A DNA stretch of 64,000 nucleotides, taken from NCBI GenBank assembly GCA_021202985.1, contig JAJQCA010000049.1:24670-88669 (forward strand). Reading direction: 5' to 3'. Numbering within the stretch: position 1 is the stretch's first letter; the number at the start of each line of letters is the position of its first letter. The stretch is from Alistipes sp. (GTDB lineage: Bacteria > Bacteroidota > Bacteroidia > Bacteroidales > Rikenellaceae). A program made the translations under genes and the position numbers. Positions 26,166-34,887 of the stretch are shown here, in pieces. Below the pieces are notes generated by a model. That model saw nothing but the letters and a program-made list of their open reading frames with translations, made no database searches and had not been told where the DNA came from.

Positions 26166-26861
26166 TCAAGCCCCGCAAATTCCGTTGGCCCTCAGGAACG
26201 AAACCACGGCAATTGCCGCGAAACCAAGTACGATTAGGGTAGCCAGGATGTTGGCAGTGATTTTCAGCCTCGGGTACCAGGTCTTGTTGGCCAACCCCGC
26301 CGACTGGAACATGCTCCATACGCCGTGGGTAAGGTGGAACCAGATTGCCCCGAACCATACGAGGTATACCACGAGGTAAACCCACGAACTGAAAATTTCA
26401 CGCACCATCGCCACACCGTCCTGCGGATGGTGGCCGAAATTATTCTCATGTGCGCCGATTATCTCCACGAACTGCATATTCCACCAGAAATTCCAGAGGT
26501 GGATAACCAGGCCGAGGCAGATGATAAGCCCGAGGACGAACATGTTTTTGGACGCCCAGCTTACGCCTTCCTCCTTTACCGTCACGGCATAACGCTGCGA
26601 ACCGCGCGCACGCCTGTTCTGAAGGGTGAGGATAAGCGCGTAAACAACGTGCACCACCACTCCCAGGGCGAGGATAAGTGTCCCGATAAGAGCATACCAG
26701 TTGGCACCGAGGAACGATGTCACCAGATTGTAAGACTCCTCCGAAAAGAGCAGGGTCAGGTTCATCGCCAGGTGGAAAATCAGGAAGAGAACCAGAAACG
26801 CTCCTGAAACGCTCATGATGAGCTTCCTCCCGATAGACGAAGAGGTGAGGAAATTTCCCAT
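26166..26861 (-). CDS. frdC: Fumarate reductase / succinate dehydrogenase cytochrome b subunit
   Basis: A 231-residue membrane anchor of the b558 type with five transmembrane helices at about residues 14-39, 55-78, 104-126, 158-182 and 200-222. Histidines within helices (in [19 protein letters not shown] and FHLTHGVW) are candidate heme ligands, fitting the di-heme single-subunit cytochrome of Bacteroidetes and Wolinella. It passes electrons from menaquinol to FrdB. First gene of frdCAB, with a well-formed promoter (TTG N20 TAACTTTG) about 90 nt upstream. Confidence 0.93.
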   Translation of the reverse strand: MGNFLTSSSIGRKLIMSVSGAFLVLFLIFHLAMNLTLLFSEESYNLVTSFLGANWYALIGTLILALGVVVHVVYALILTLQNRRARGSQRYAVTVKEEGVSWASKNMFVLGLIICLGLVIHLWNFWWNMQFVEIIGAHENNFGHHPQDGVAMVREIFSSWVYLVVYLVWFGAIWFHLTHGVWSMFQSAGLANKTWYPRLKITANILATLIVLGFAAIAVVSFLRANGICGA

Positions 26862-26953
26862 AGAATAACAGTTTTATTTAATTGGTTTACTTTTAATTAC
26901 AAACTGTTCCGGAAGGCGCGGGGTAAGCCATTGCCCACGCACGGTCCAAGCTG

Positions 26954-26984
26954 CAAAGTTATCTTATTGTTTGTAAAATAACAA
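26954..26984 (-). promoter_or_regulatory. Promoter of frdCAB (TTG N20 TAACTTTG)
   Basis: Minus strand: TTG at 26984-26982 and TAACTTTG at 26961-26954 with a 20-nt spacer, matching the Bacteroidota consensus. It gives a leader of roughly 85 nt. Confidence 0.7.
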
Positions 26985-27101
26985 TGTTTAAAGCGATTTT
27001 ATATTCTCCTCCAAACCAGTTACGCAAATCGTAAAAGAAAGCCCGGCCGGACAGAAAATCCACAAAATTGCGAAAAACGTAAAACGTATTACAATAGTTG
27101 T

Positions 27102-27109
27102 TATATTTG
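27102..27109 (+). promoter_or_regulatory. -7 box for the cyclo-ligase gene (TATATTTG)
   Basis: Exact TAnnTTTG match, 57 nt before the start at 27166. No spaced TTG partner. Confidence 0.5.
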
Positions 27110-27165
27110 TTATCGAGAACCTATATTCAATATTGTATTTCTGAACAAACCTTGGGGGGTTAAAC

Positions 27166-27801
27166 ATGATTCTTACAAAAAAAAGGCGTCTGCGGCTCGG
27201 TATCCGGCAGCAGACGGCGCTGCTGTCACGGCAGGAAAAACTGAGCCAGTCGCAAACCGTTTTTTCAATCCTCGAGAAGACAACCGTTTTCCGTAAATCC
27301 CGCAACATCGGGTTTTTTTGGTCGCTCACCGACGAACTTCCGACGCAGGATGTTATCCGTAAATGGGCCGGCCGCAAGAATATTTTCCTCCCGCGCACCG
27401 AGGGGGACGAAATGCATTTCGTACGATACCGGGAAGGGTGTGAGATGGAGGAGGGCGATTTCCGTATACTGGTCCCTGCCGGGGCCGACCGGATAGACCC
27501 GGCGGACCTCGATATAATTATCGTACCCGGTGTGGCGTTCGACTCGAATGGCCGCCGGCTGGGTAAGGGTAAGGGATACTACGACCGGTTTCTGGAGCGG
27601 CACGGCATATACACCGTGGGCGTCTGCTTTTACCACCAGTTAATTGCAGAGGTCCCCTCCGAGCCGCACGACAGGCGGGTCGACATGGTGGTCTCTCCGG
27701 GCGGACTGCTGGTGAATACGGGTACTGCCGCGAAAGGAAAACCCTCGGACGGGGTTTGCCCTTCTCCGCGCGACCTTTGCCTTAAGGAGAGTCTGGCCTG
27801 A
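27166..27801 (+). CDS. 5-formyltetrahydrofolate cyclo-ligase
   Basis: Cytosolic enzyme that uses ATP to turn 5-formyl-THF into 5,10-methenyl-THF in one-carbon metabolism. The 211-residue protein has the family core: an N-terminal basic helix (KKRRLRLGIRQQTALLSRQEK), IGFFWSLTDELPT, the hallmark GVAFDSNGRRLGKGKGYYDRFL, and a VGVCFYHQL stretch. The C-terminal 25 residues are polar and probably unstructured. Single gene with a -7 box and a terminator shared with the convergent GH2-like gene. Confidence 0.92.
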   Translation: MILTKKRRLRLGIRQQTALLSRQEKLSQSQTVFSILEKTTVFRKSRNIGFFWSLTDELPTQDVIRKWAGRKNIFLPRTEGDEMHFVRYREGCEMEEGDFRILVPAGADRIDPADLDIIIVPGVAFDSNGRRLGKGKGYYDRFLERHGIYTVGVCFYHQLIAEVPSEPHDRRVDMVVSPGGLLVNTGTAAKGKPSDGVCPSPRDLCLKESLA

Positions 27802-27837
27802 ACAGATAGTTTTATTCCGTACATCCGCTATTATATA

Positions 27838-27864
27838 AAAGGCATCCCTCCCGGGGATGCCTTT
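27838..27864. terminator. Bidirectional terminator, 11-bp stem
   Basis: AAAGGCATCCC (27838-27848) pairs with GGGATGCCTTT (27854-27864), with a TTTTTT run shortly after on the plus strand. It lies between convergent genes. Confidence 0.85.
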
Positions 27865-27934
27865 GACTTTTTTATGACGTTGTAAGTGATTGTGTTATGC
27901 GGCTCTTAAAATTGTTGCCGTCTCCGCGGCCGGG

Positions 27935-29977
27935 TTACCTTATGCGGAACGAAGGACCGGGTTCCGAGACGGTAACCACCGCACGGTCATAGAGTTCGTT
28001 GCTGCGGACCTCTATCGTATTTTCACCGGGGTGCAGTTCGATGTCCTTCCACGATACCGTCCCGAGTTCCGCCCTGGCAACTCCCACCGGGACGCCGTTG
28101 ACGTAGAGTTCGGCTTCCGGGCGGTTGGTGAACGCACGGATGTCCTGCCGCGTGGAATGGCGGTCGGTCCACCGCTTCTCCGCTATATAAACGAACGGGT
28201 CGTACGGGTTCCAGTTGGCCTTAAAGAAATAGTAGGCGTCTTTGCGGGTACGGCGGTCGAAGGTTACAAGGCCCATATCGTTCACCCCGTTCCCCTCGCC
28301 CCATGTGCGACCTGCCGCGCCGTAATCGAACATCTGCCCGGCAAAAAGGCCCCAGAACATCCCGTCGCCGTTAAGGTAACGGTAATACTGCTCGTGCAGG
28401 TGGGTCTGCCACCTCTCGGGATGGTAGCGCCCGATGAAATTGGGCCTTCGCAGTGTGTCGCCCTGATGGTAGACGGATGCCCCGGCACCCCAGTTGACCG
28501 CCGAATGAACGTTGTTCCAGTTGAGCTGGAACTGCCGCTTCCATATCTGTATATCGGACGGTACGCCGGCACGCCAGCCGAAATGGTGGTCCCACATGAC
28601 AAGGTCGGTCACGAAGTTTATCTCGCCGTCTTCGTTGCTCAGGGCGGTGGTCAGGCGCGACGGGTCCTCCCTTTTGGCCATAAGGTTGAGGTTCGAAATA
28701 TAGTCGACGGGATTGTCCCCGCGCATGTGCATATCCGAGAAGATGCCCCACATCACAACCGACGGGTGGTTGTAAAGCTGTTTGATAATTCCTGTGGCCT
28801 GGTTCATACCGTTGGTGCGGAACGACTCGGTGCCGGGGAAGGCGTTGTCGGCGAAATAAACACTCCCGGTAAGCGGGAAGTCCTGCCAGACGAGAAGGCC
28901 GTAGCGGTCGCACAATTCGTAGAAGTATGGATGGTGCATAACAACCGGTATTCGGACGGCAGTTACCCCCATTTCGGTGAGGAATTCGAAATCCTCCGCG
29001 ACCTGCCGCCGGTTCAGGACCGGGCCGGTAAGCGCCTGGTCGGGAACTGCTGAAACACCGCGCACCGTATACGGCTTACCGTTGAGCAGCAGCGGGCCGT
29101 CGGGCGACACCTCAACCCGGCGGAACCCGGTGCGCACGGCTACCGAATCGCTCCGGCTCTCGTCCGCCTGAATCGTGACGCTGACGGTGTAGAGGTAAGG
29201 GTCCTCCACGCCGCGCCACAGCCGCGGCCGGGTGAACGAGAACGGTATCCTTACCGAAGAGGTCGCCCTCCCGCTGAGGCGCACCCGTGCCGACTCCATC
29301 GCCACCACGGCGCCATCGTCGTCGGCGACCGTCACTACCGCGGTGACGTTGTTGTCCCTCACTCCGCAAACAAGTACTTCCGCCTCCGCTTCGACCATCT
29401 GGTCCGTAACGCTTTTCTGTATGACGTAGACGCCTTCCGAGCCGTGGTCGGTCAGCGATACCATGTCGCGGCCGGTGACTATCAGCTCCACGTCGCGGAC
29501 AAGTCCGCCGTAACTGTTCTGGTCGCCCGCGACAGGAAGCACGTCCGAGCGCGGGGAGTTGTTGACCGCCATCCAGAAAACGTTCTTACCGCCGAACTGC
29601 ACATAGTCGGTTATCTCGTACGCGAACGCGGAATAACCCCCTTTATGCTCACCCACATGACGGCCGTTGAGGTAAAGGTTCGACACGTTGTTGGCCGCGT
29701 GGAACCGGATAAAAACGCGGCCGCCCCTCCACGATTCAGGTATCTGGGCCTCGTTCATATAGTATCCCATCCCGCGGAAGTAATCCTTGTCGCCGGCTAT
29801 GGCGTCGCGGCTCCAGGTATGGGGCAGGCTGACGCGCACGCCGCCGTCCCCCGAGGGGTCGTTACCGTAGAAGAAACGCCATCCGCCGTTGAAATTATGG
29901 ATTTCCCGTGCTGATGCCGTTACGGAGAACAGCGCGGCGAATAATAGGGCCGTTAAGATCAGTTTGTTTTTCCCCAT
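27935..29977 (-). CDS. Secreted GH2-family protein lacking the usual catalytic glutamates
   Basis: A 680-residue protein with signal peptide (MGKNKLILTALLFAALFSVTASA) and the GH2 plan: sugar-binding jelly roll (NFNGGWRFFYGND, LPHTWSRDA, GGYSAFAYEITDYV), Ig-like domain, TIM barrel from about residue 300, and a C-terminal Ig-like domain. The catalytic region departs from the family. The acid/base site, normally ...GNE after NHPSVVMW, reads NHPSVVMWGIFSDMH with Ser414-Asp415 in place of Asn-Glu. The nucleophile region, normally SEYG, reads VNWGAGASV with Asn495 where Glu is expected. RGVNRHEDH is replaced by RGVSAVPDQ. It may be an inactive binding protein or use other residues. Alignment is from memory. 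Confidence 0.7.
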   Translation of the reverse strand: MGKNKLILTALLFAALFSVTASAREIHNFNGGWRFFYGNDPSGDGGVRVSLPHTWSRDAIAGDKDYFRGMGYYMNEAQIPESWRGGRVFIRFHAANNVSNLYLNGRHVGEHKGGYSAFAYEITDYVQFGGKNVFWMAVNNSPRSDVLPVAGDQNSYGGLVRDVELIVTGRDMVSLTDHGSEGVYVIQKSVTDQMVEAEAEVLVCGVRDNNVTAVVTVADDDGAVVAMESARVRLSGRATSSVRIPFSFTRPRLWRGVEDPYLYTVSVTIQADESRSDSVAVRTGFRRVEVSPDGPLLLNGKPYTVRGVSAVPDQALTGPVLNRRQVAEDFEFLTEMGVTAVRIPVVMHHPYFYELCDRYGLLVWQDFPLTGSVYFADNAFPGTESFRTNGMNQATGIIKQLYNHPSVVMWGIFSDMHMRGDNPVDYISNLNLMAKREDPSRLTTALSNEDGEINFVTDLVMWDHHFGWRAGVPSDIQIWKRQFQLNWNNVHSAVNWGAGASVYHQGDTLRRPNFIGRYHPERWQTHLHEQYYRYLNGDGMFWGLFAGQMFDYGAAGRTWGEGNGVNDMGLVTFDRRTRKDAYYFFKANWNPYDPFVYIAEKRWTDRHSTRQDIRAFTNRPEAELYVNGVPVGVARAELGTVSWKDIELHPGENTIEVRSNELYDRAVVTVSEPGPSFRIR

Positions 29978-30000
29978 CGAATGTGAGTTTTTAACCCTTA

Positions 30001-30008
30001 CAAAATTA
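30001..30008 (-). promoter_or_regulatory. -7 box for the GH2-like gene (TAATTTTG)
   Basis: Exact TAnnTTTG match on the minus strand, 23 nt upstream of the start at 29977. Confidence 0.5.
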
Positions 30009-30159
30009 GCATATCCGGTGGCAATTCCCCCGATAACGCGAAAATTTAACTAATTTCGCAACCATCCGGCCCACTGTTTTAACACTTGCCTGACAGGTTG
30101 TGCGGCGGTTGCGAGCCTTCCCGGACCCAAATTTGGGCCGGATTAATGTAAACGGATAG

Positions 30160-30699
30160 ATGCTTGTTCTCGACATAATTTTAGCGCTGTTCCTGTTGTG
30201 GGCCTTATTTAACGGGTTCCGCAAAGGGTTCTTCGTGCAGCTTGCCGGACTGGCAGGACTTATAATAGGGGTGTGGCTCGCCATGCGTTCGGGCCGGACC
30301 CTCGGCCTGTGGTTGGGGATTGGCGAAAAATATGCCGCGATTGTCGGTTTCCTCCTGATCCTGGTGCTGGTTATACTCCTGGTGGCTTCCGTGGGGAGGC
30401 TGTTCAAGGGAATATTCGGGTTCGCCGGGCTGAGCCTGCTGGACAAGCTGGCGGGTACCCTGCTCTCGGCGGCTAAAATGTGGCTCATTCTCGGCCTGCT
30501 GCTGTGGGGGTTCGATTCGCTGAACCGGACCGCCGGCTGGGTGTCGGAGCGTAAGCTGGGCGAGTCGGTGCTCTACCGGCCCATGGTGGGCGTGACGGCT
30601 TTTGTTTTTCCTTACCTGTCGTCGCTTAAGGACACGCTGGCTCCCCTCTGGGAGGACGGTGGCGGGAACGGCAGCCAAAACAGTGGGCAAAATGTCTGA
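30160..30699 (+). CDS. CvpA family membrane protein
   Basis: A 179-residue inner-membrane protein of the CvpA (colicin V production) family. The N-terminus MLVLDIILALFLLWALFNGFRKGFFVQLAG holds the family pattern: a first helix, then the conserved GFRKGF turn. Three further hydrophobic helices follow, at about 27-45, 60-78 and 105-122, then a polar Gly/Asn/Gln-rich tail. Molecular role not established; homologues affect biofilm and envelope traits. It overlaps the rsgA start by 8 nt, so the genes are translationally coupled in one operon with the TrmH-type methyltransferase. Confidence 0.8.
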   Translation: MLVLDIILALFLLWALFNGFRKGFFVQLAGLAGLIIGVWLAMRSGRTLGLWLGIGEKYAAIVGFLLILVLVILLVASVGRLFKGIFGFAGLSLLDKLAGTLLSAAKMWLILGLLLWGFDSLNRTAGWVSERKLGESVLYRPMVGVTAFVFPYLSSLKDTLAPLWEDGGGNGSQNSGQNV

Positions 30700-31629
30700 C
30701 GGGAATCCGAATACGGCTCTGGTGATGCGCTCGGCCGGGAGTAGTTATACCCTGAGGGATGCCGGTACGGGCGCGATCCTGGAAGCCAGACTGCGCGGTA
30801 AGCTGCGGCTGAAAGGAGTGCGCTCCACGAATCCGGTGGCGGTGGGAGATATCGTGACTTACGATACCGACGAGTACGGCGAGCATACGATTACCGATAT
30901 AACCCCCCGGCGAAACTATGTGATACGGCGGTCGCCGAACCTGTCGAAAGAGTCCCACATCATAGCGGCCAACATCGACCAGGCGGCGCTGGTGGCGACC
31001 CTTTTTTCGCCCGAGACCAATCCCGAGTTTATAGACCGGTTCCTCGTAACATGCGAGGCCTACGCCGTCCCGGCAACCATCATACTCAATAAATATGACC
31101 TTGCGACGGGTTTCCCGGAGGCGTTGGAGTCGTTCCGCGCCATTTACACCGGTGCCGGTTACGACGTGATGGAGGTATCGGCACTCACCGGATATAACAT
31201 GGACCGGCTGGCCCTTCTCGTCGAAGGTAAAACCACGCTCTTCGCCGGCAACTCGGGTGTGGGCAAGTCGTCGCTTATACAAAAGTTCGTGCCGGGCGAA
31301 GAGGTCCGAACGGCGGAGATATCGAGCTACCACCGCAAAGGAAAGCATACGACCACCTTCGCCCGGATGTACGAGCTTGCCGGGAGCGGTTATATAATCG
31401 ACACCCCGGGAATAAAGGGCTTCGGCCTGCTGGACATAGAACCGGGGGGCTTTACCGCTTCTTCCCGGAGATGATGCGCCATGCCGCCGGATGCCGTTAC
31501 TATAACTGCACCCATGTGCATGAGCCGGGTTGCGCGGTTACGGAAGCAGTCGCGGCGGGAGAGATTTCCGAAAGCCGCTACATAAGTTACCTCAAAATAC
31601 TCGAAGACGATGAAAAATACAGGAAGTAA
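30692..31629 (+). pseudogene. rsgA: Ribosome small subunit-dependent GTPase RsgA, frameshifted
   Basis: RsgA is a late 30S assembly GTPase with circularly permuted motifs. In frame from 30692: OB-fold N-terminus, NKYD (G4), GNSGVGKSS (G1), and DTPGIKGFG (G3); this frame stops at 31474 after 260 residues, ending GFTASSRR. The missing C-terminal zinc domain is intact in another frame starting GLYRFFPEMMR (from about 31447) with CRYYNCTHVHEPGC and SRYISYLKILEDDEKYRK, stopping at 31629, 20 nt into the next gene as in a tight operon. The break falls in the G6 run 31444-31449; G7 would restore one frame of about 312 residues, the normal length. It is either a true one-base deletion, a sequencing or assembly error, or slippage. 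The encoded 260-residue frame may still be made. Confidence 0.8.
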
Positions 31630-32308
31630 GCCGGGCCGGGAACTGCCCGGAGCAGAATTCTTCGAAAGGAGGATAGAATTCCTGTCGGGATTTACCACCG
31701 AAGCGAGGACCGCACGGCTGCGAAGCGTACTCGAAGAGCGTACCCGTTACATGACCATCTGCCTCGAGAATATCTACCATCCGCAGAACGCTTCGGCGCT
31801 GGTACGCCACTGCGACGCCTTCGGTATACAGGATATACATACCGTGGAGGAGATTTGCCGGTTCAGACCCAACACCAATGTGGTTAAAGGTACCGACAAG
31901 TGGATCACCCTCCACAGGAATTTCCGGATGGAGGACGCTATAGCGGACCTGCGCACGCGCGGCTACCGCATTATAGCCACCACCCCGCACGAAGGAGACT
32001 GCCCGCCGGAGGAGTTCGATATAGCCGCCGGGCCGTTCGCCGTGGTGTTCGGCACAGAGCACGAAGGGGTGAGCGACCGGGTGAAGGAGGCGGCCGACGG
32101 ATATATCCGTATCCCGATGTGGGGGTTCGTCGAGAGCCTGAACGTGTCGGCCTGCGCGGCGATTATCTTGTATATGCTTTCCAAGCGGCTCCGTGAGAGT
32201 GATATCCCGTGGGGGCTGACCGATGACGAGAAACGTGTGCTGATGTTCGACTGGATGATGCGTTCGGTAAAGAATGCCGAGATGCTGCTGGCGAAGTTCA
32301 CGGAGTAG
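31610..32308 (+). CDS. TrmH-type (SPOUT) 2'-O-ribose RNA methyltransferase
   Basis: A 232-residue SpoU-family methyltransferase, closest in motifs to TrmH, which methylates G18 of tRNA. Motif 1 reads NIYHPQNASALVRHCDAFG; motif 2 is VVFGTEHEGVS; motif 3 is IPMWGFVESLNVSACAAI. The N-terminal helical part (about 1-45) and a C-terminal helical tail are present. SPOUT knots bind S-adenosylmethionine and act as dimers. It starts 20 nt before the end of the restored rsgA frame. The exact nucleotide target (tRNA or rRNA) cannot be read from sequence. Confidence 0.85.
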   Translation: MKNTGSKPGRELPGAEFFERRIEFLSGFTTEARTARLRSVLEERTRYMTICLENIYHPQNASALVRHCDAFGIQDIHTVEEICRFRPNTNVVKGTDKWITLHRNFRMEDAIADLRTRGYRIIATTPHEGDCPPEEFDIAAGPFAVVFGTEHEGVSDRVKEAADGYIRIPMWGFVESLNVSACAAIILYMLSKRLRESDIPWGLTDDEKRVLMFDWMMRSVKNAEMLLAKFTE

Positions 32309-32328
32309 GGGATCCGGACCGGGCCCCT
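32307..32328 (+). terminator. Weak hairpin after the methyltransferase gene
   Basis: AGGGG (32307-32311) pairs with CCCCT (32324-32328), followed by TGTTATTTATAAT. A possible short terminator. Confidence 0.3.
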
Positions 32329-32361
32329 GTTATTTATAATATGCAATAAAAGCCTACCGTT

Positions 32362-33339
32362 GTGCGAAAATTTATCTTGTTGCTATCGTTAGTCTCCTGC
32401 TGTTTCAAGGCCCGCGGGCAGGAGTTCAGTTTTGTCTATGACGAGGACTGCTACGCCTATATGCGGGAGGAACCTGCCGCCGGGTCGCCCGTGGTCGACA
32501 CGCTCTGTTCCCTGCAAATCGTCAGGACCGGTCGGACGGAAAGGGGCTGGAAGGAGATTATAGGAACCGATTTCACCGGGGTGGGTTGGGTGCACTCGTC
32601 GAGGCTCCGCACCCTGCCCGAAGGGCCTTCGGCCGGCCTCAGGGAGAACTATTTCAGGTACGACCGCAGTTATCAGAAATTCGTTGCGGGAATAGATGTG
32701 CCGGAAGTTATCCTGAACCTGAAACCTATCGGTGCGGCGGTCCTGCCCAAACAGCCTAATTACAGCCCTGTGGCTCCTGTGATATTCAGTTCGATGGAGG
32801 GCGCAGACGCCTACCATGCGTCGGAGCGGGACCCGGACCGCAAGGTTCTCTGGGAGTGGGATCAACCGGGCCGCTGGGTGCGCGTCTCGGTCTACCCCGG
32901 AAGGGTGGTTATACAGGACGAGAAGGGACTGTTCTCCTTTATCCGTACGCCCGACGGCCGCACCTGCCTTTCGGTAAACCCTTTCGACCTGTTCCGGCCC
33001 GGGAATTATCCCCGTTCGGAGATCGAGGAGGCTATCGGCATGGCACAGGAGTTACGCCGCAGGTACGAAGCCGGGGGGAGGAACGAATCGGGTTACCTGA
33101 GCTTCGGAAGTTTGGAGGATTATGAAGTATTCCTCAGGCTGCACAGTGCCTACTACAGCGGCGACCCCCGGATGCGGGACCTTTATCCGTTCATGCTCAG
33201 AACGATGCATGCCGACGCCAGCGCCGGTGAGTCTCACAGGTGGTACAATATGGAGTATCTGGTCTATACCAACGCCGGCCTTATCGATATCGAAGTGCTG
33301 AAACGGGAGCGGCCCACAGACTTCCCTTACATGGAATAA
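32362..33339 (+). CDS. Secreted protein with SH3-like domain (325 aa)
   Basis: Not a recognised named family. The start codon appears to be GTG (32362): a signal peptide MRKFILLLSLVSCCFKARG follows directly and no ATG fits. Residues about 24-80 resemble a bacterial SH3 domain (YAYMREEPAAGSPVVDTLCSLQIVRTGRTERGWKEI) ending GVGWVHSSRLRTL. The rest has alternating strands and helices with a WVRVSVYPGRVVIQDEKG stretch and no catalytic motif. A Cys pair lies in the signal peptide but not as a good lipobox, so periplasmic location is likely. It lies 53 nt after the methyltransferase and 95 nt before the aminotransferase. Confidence 0.65.
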   Translation: MRKFILLLSLVSCCFKARGQEFSFVYDEDCYAYMREEPAAGSPVVDTLCSLQIVRTGRTERGWKEIIGTDFTGVGWVHSSRLRTLPEGPSAGLRENYFRYDRSYQKFVAGIDVPEVILNLKPIGAAVLPKQPNYSPVAPVIFSSMEGADAYHASERDPDRKVLWEWDQPGRWVRVSVYPGRVVIQDEKGLFSFIRTPDGRTCLSVNPFDLFRPGNYPRSEIEEAIGMAQELRRRYEAGGRNESGYLSFGSLEDYEVFLRLHSAYYSGDPRMRDLYPFMLRTMHADASAGESHRWYNMEYLVYTNAGLIDIEVLKRERPTDFPYME

Positions 33340-33434
33340 CTGTCCGTTATTCGGCCGGAATTTATAGTACTCCGACCGATGCCGCAACGGGGACCGATTA
33401 GAGAAAGGACGTAAGAAGATAATACAAAATCATA

Positions 33435-34628
33435 ATGGATATACTTCGCAGACAATTCCTCGCCCATGTGGGGCAGACCTCGCCCTCGCCCCTGATGATA
33501 GCGGTGGAGCGGGCCGAAGGGGTCTTCTTTTACACTCCCGAGGGTAAATGGTACTACGACCTGATATCGGGGGTGAACGTTAGCAACGTGGGCCACGGCA
33601 ATCCGGCCGTAATCGAGGCCATAAGGGAGCAGGCCGGGCAGTACACCCATATTATGGTTTACGGGGAGATGGTCGAGCGGCCGCAGGTGGAGTATGCCGC
33701 CCTGCTGACTTCGCTGATGCCTGCGGGGCTCGATTCGGTCTACTTCCTCAACTCGGGAAGCGAGGCGGTCGAGGGTGCGCTGAAGCTGGCAAAACGGTGC
33801 ACCGGCCGCAGCGGGCTGGTCTCTTTCCGCGGGGCATACCACGGTTCTACCCACGGCTCCCTCAGCGTTATGGGAGGTGAGGAGTACAAGAACGCTTTCC
33901 GGCCCCTGCTCCCGGACGTGACACAAATAGAGTTTAACGACTTCGACGCCTTGTCGGAAATAACGGACGGCACGGCCGCCGTAATAATCGACCCGTCTCA
34001 GAGCGAGGCGGGGGTCCGCATCGCGGCCGACGGCTATTTCAAGGCCCTGCGGGAGAGGTGCGACCGAACGGGAGCCATGCTGATATTCGACGAGATACAG
34101 AGCGGCATGGGCCGGTGCGGGGCGATGTTCGCCTTCGAGAAATACGGCGTGGTGCCAGATATCGTCTGCCTGGCCAAAGCGCTGGGAGGCGGAATGCCGC
34201 TGGGGGCGTTCGTGGCATCGAAGGATAATATGGAAAATCTGACCTATAATCCTGTACTGGGTCATATAACCACATTCGGCGGCCATCCCGTCTGCTGTGC
34301 GGCCGGGCTGGCGGCCCTGCGCTACACGCTCGAACATCGGCTCCATGAAAAGGCGGAGGCGCTGGGCGCGCTCTATGAATCCCTGCTGGCGGACCATCCC
34401 GCCGTGCGGGAGGTGCGGCGCAACGGGCTGCTGCTGGCTGTGGAGGTAGGCTCACCGGACTTAATGATGCGCATCCTCGAGCAGTTCAAACGCCTCGGTA
34501 TCCTTAGCGACTGGTTCCTGTTCTGCGACACCGCGTTCCGTATTTCGCCGCCGCTGACCATTACCGCAGAGCAGGTGCGCGAAAGTTCTGCGCTAATCAT
34601 CGAAGCGCTCGATACGGTAAACCAATAG
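33435..34628 (+). CDS. Class III (ornithine/acetylornithine-type) aminotransferase
   Basis: A 397-residue PLP enzyme of the aspartate aminotransferase family, class III. Key sites are GVNVSNVGHGNPAVIEAI, YFLNSGSEAVEGALKLAK for the PLP phosphate, FRGAYHGSTHGSLS, IFDEIQSGMGRCG with the Asp-Glu pair, and LAKALGGGMPLGAF with Lys248 as the Schiff-base lysine. FGGHPVCCAAGLAALR follows. No argininosuccinate or biotin genes sit beside it, so substrate is open; arginine-synthesis or polyamine/omega-amino-acid use are both possible. The start at 33435 is the only Met preceding the conserved N-terminal LRRQFL. Confidence 0.85.
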   Translation: MDILRRQFLAHVGQTSPSPLMIAVERAEGVFFYTPEGKWYYDLISGVNVSNVGHGNPAVIEAIREQAGQYTHIMVYGEMVERPQVEYAALLTSLMPAGLDSVYFLNSGSEAVEGALKLAKRCTGRSGLVSFRGAYHGSTHGSLSVMGGEEYKNAFRPLLPDVTQIEFNDFDALSEITDGTAAVIIDPSQSEAGVRIAADGYFKALRERCDRTGAMLIFDEIQSGMGRCGAMFAFEKYGVVPDIVCLAKALGGGMPLGAFVASKDNMENLTYNPVLGHITTFGGHPVCCAAGLAALRYTLEHRLHEKAEALGALYESLLADHPAVREVRRNGLLLAVEVGSPDLMMRILEQFKRLGILSDWFLFCDTAFRISPPLTITAEQVRESSALIIEALDTVNQ

Positions 34629-34749
34629 GTTGGCCCGCCTGTTTTGGCTTATCTTATACTTCCCGTTTTAAACTTCCGGCTACTGACGGAATATCGATAT
34701 CGTACTATTACGGGTCGTATTTGTGTAAGGCTTTGAATGTGTCTTCCCT

Positions 34750-34757
34750 TATTTTTG
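34750..34757 (+). promoter_or_regulatory. Possible -7 box for the 1042-residue gene (TATTTTTG)
   Basis: Exact TAnnTTTG match 131 nt upstream of the start at 34888. TTTG copies upstream are spaced 14 or 26 nt away, so the partner is unclear. Confidence 0.4.
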
Positions 34758-34887
34758 TATATTGACCGTAGTTTATGCCGGCCGGTACCGACCATTTCCG
34801 AAAGGACGGAATAAACGGCCGCAGGTTAACGTTATATATTACCCGTTCAAGCACACCGAGGCAAACCTAACCTAAAATATCCATCCG

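Larger units (their letters stand above)
26862..27165. other. 304-bp divergent spacer between frdC and the 5-formyl-THF cyclo-ligase gene
   Basis: AT-rich. It holds the frdCAB promoter on the minus strand and a TATATTTG box for the plus-strand gene. No small gene or stable RNA was recognised. Confidence 0.6.

Noticed and set aside
26862..27165. 6S RNA next to the 5-formyl-THF cyclo-ligase gene (a linkage known in gammaproteobacteria)
   Set aside because: The spacer is short and AT-rich with two promoters, and no long rod-like structure was recognised.
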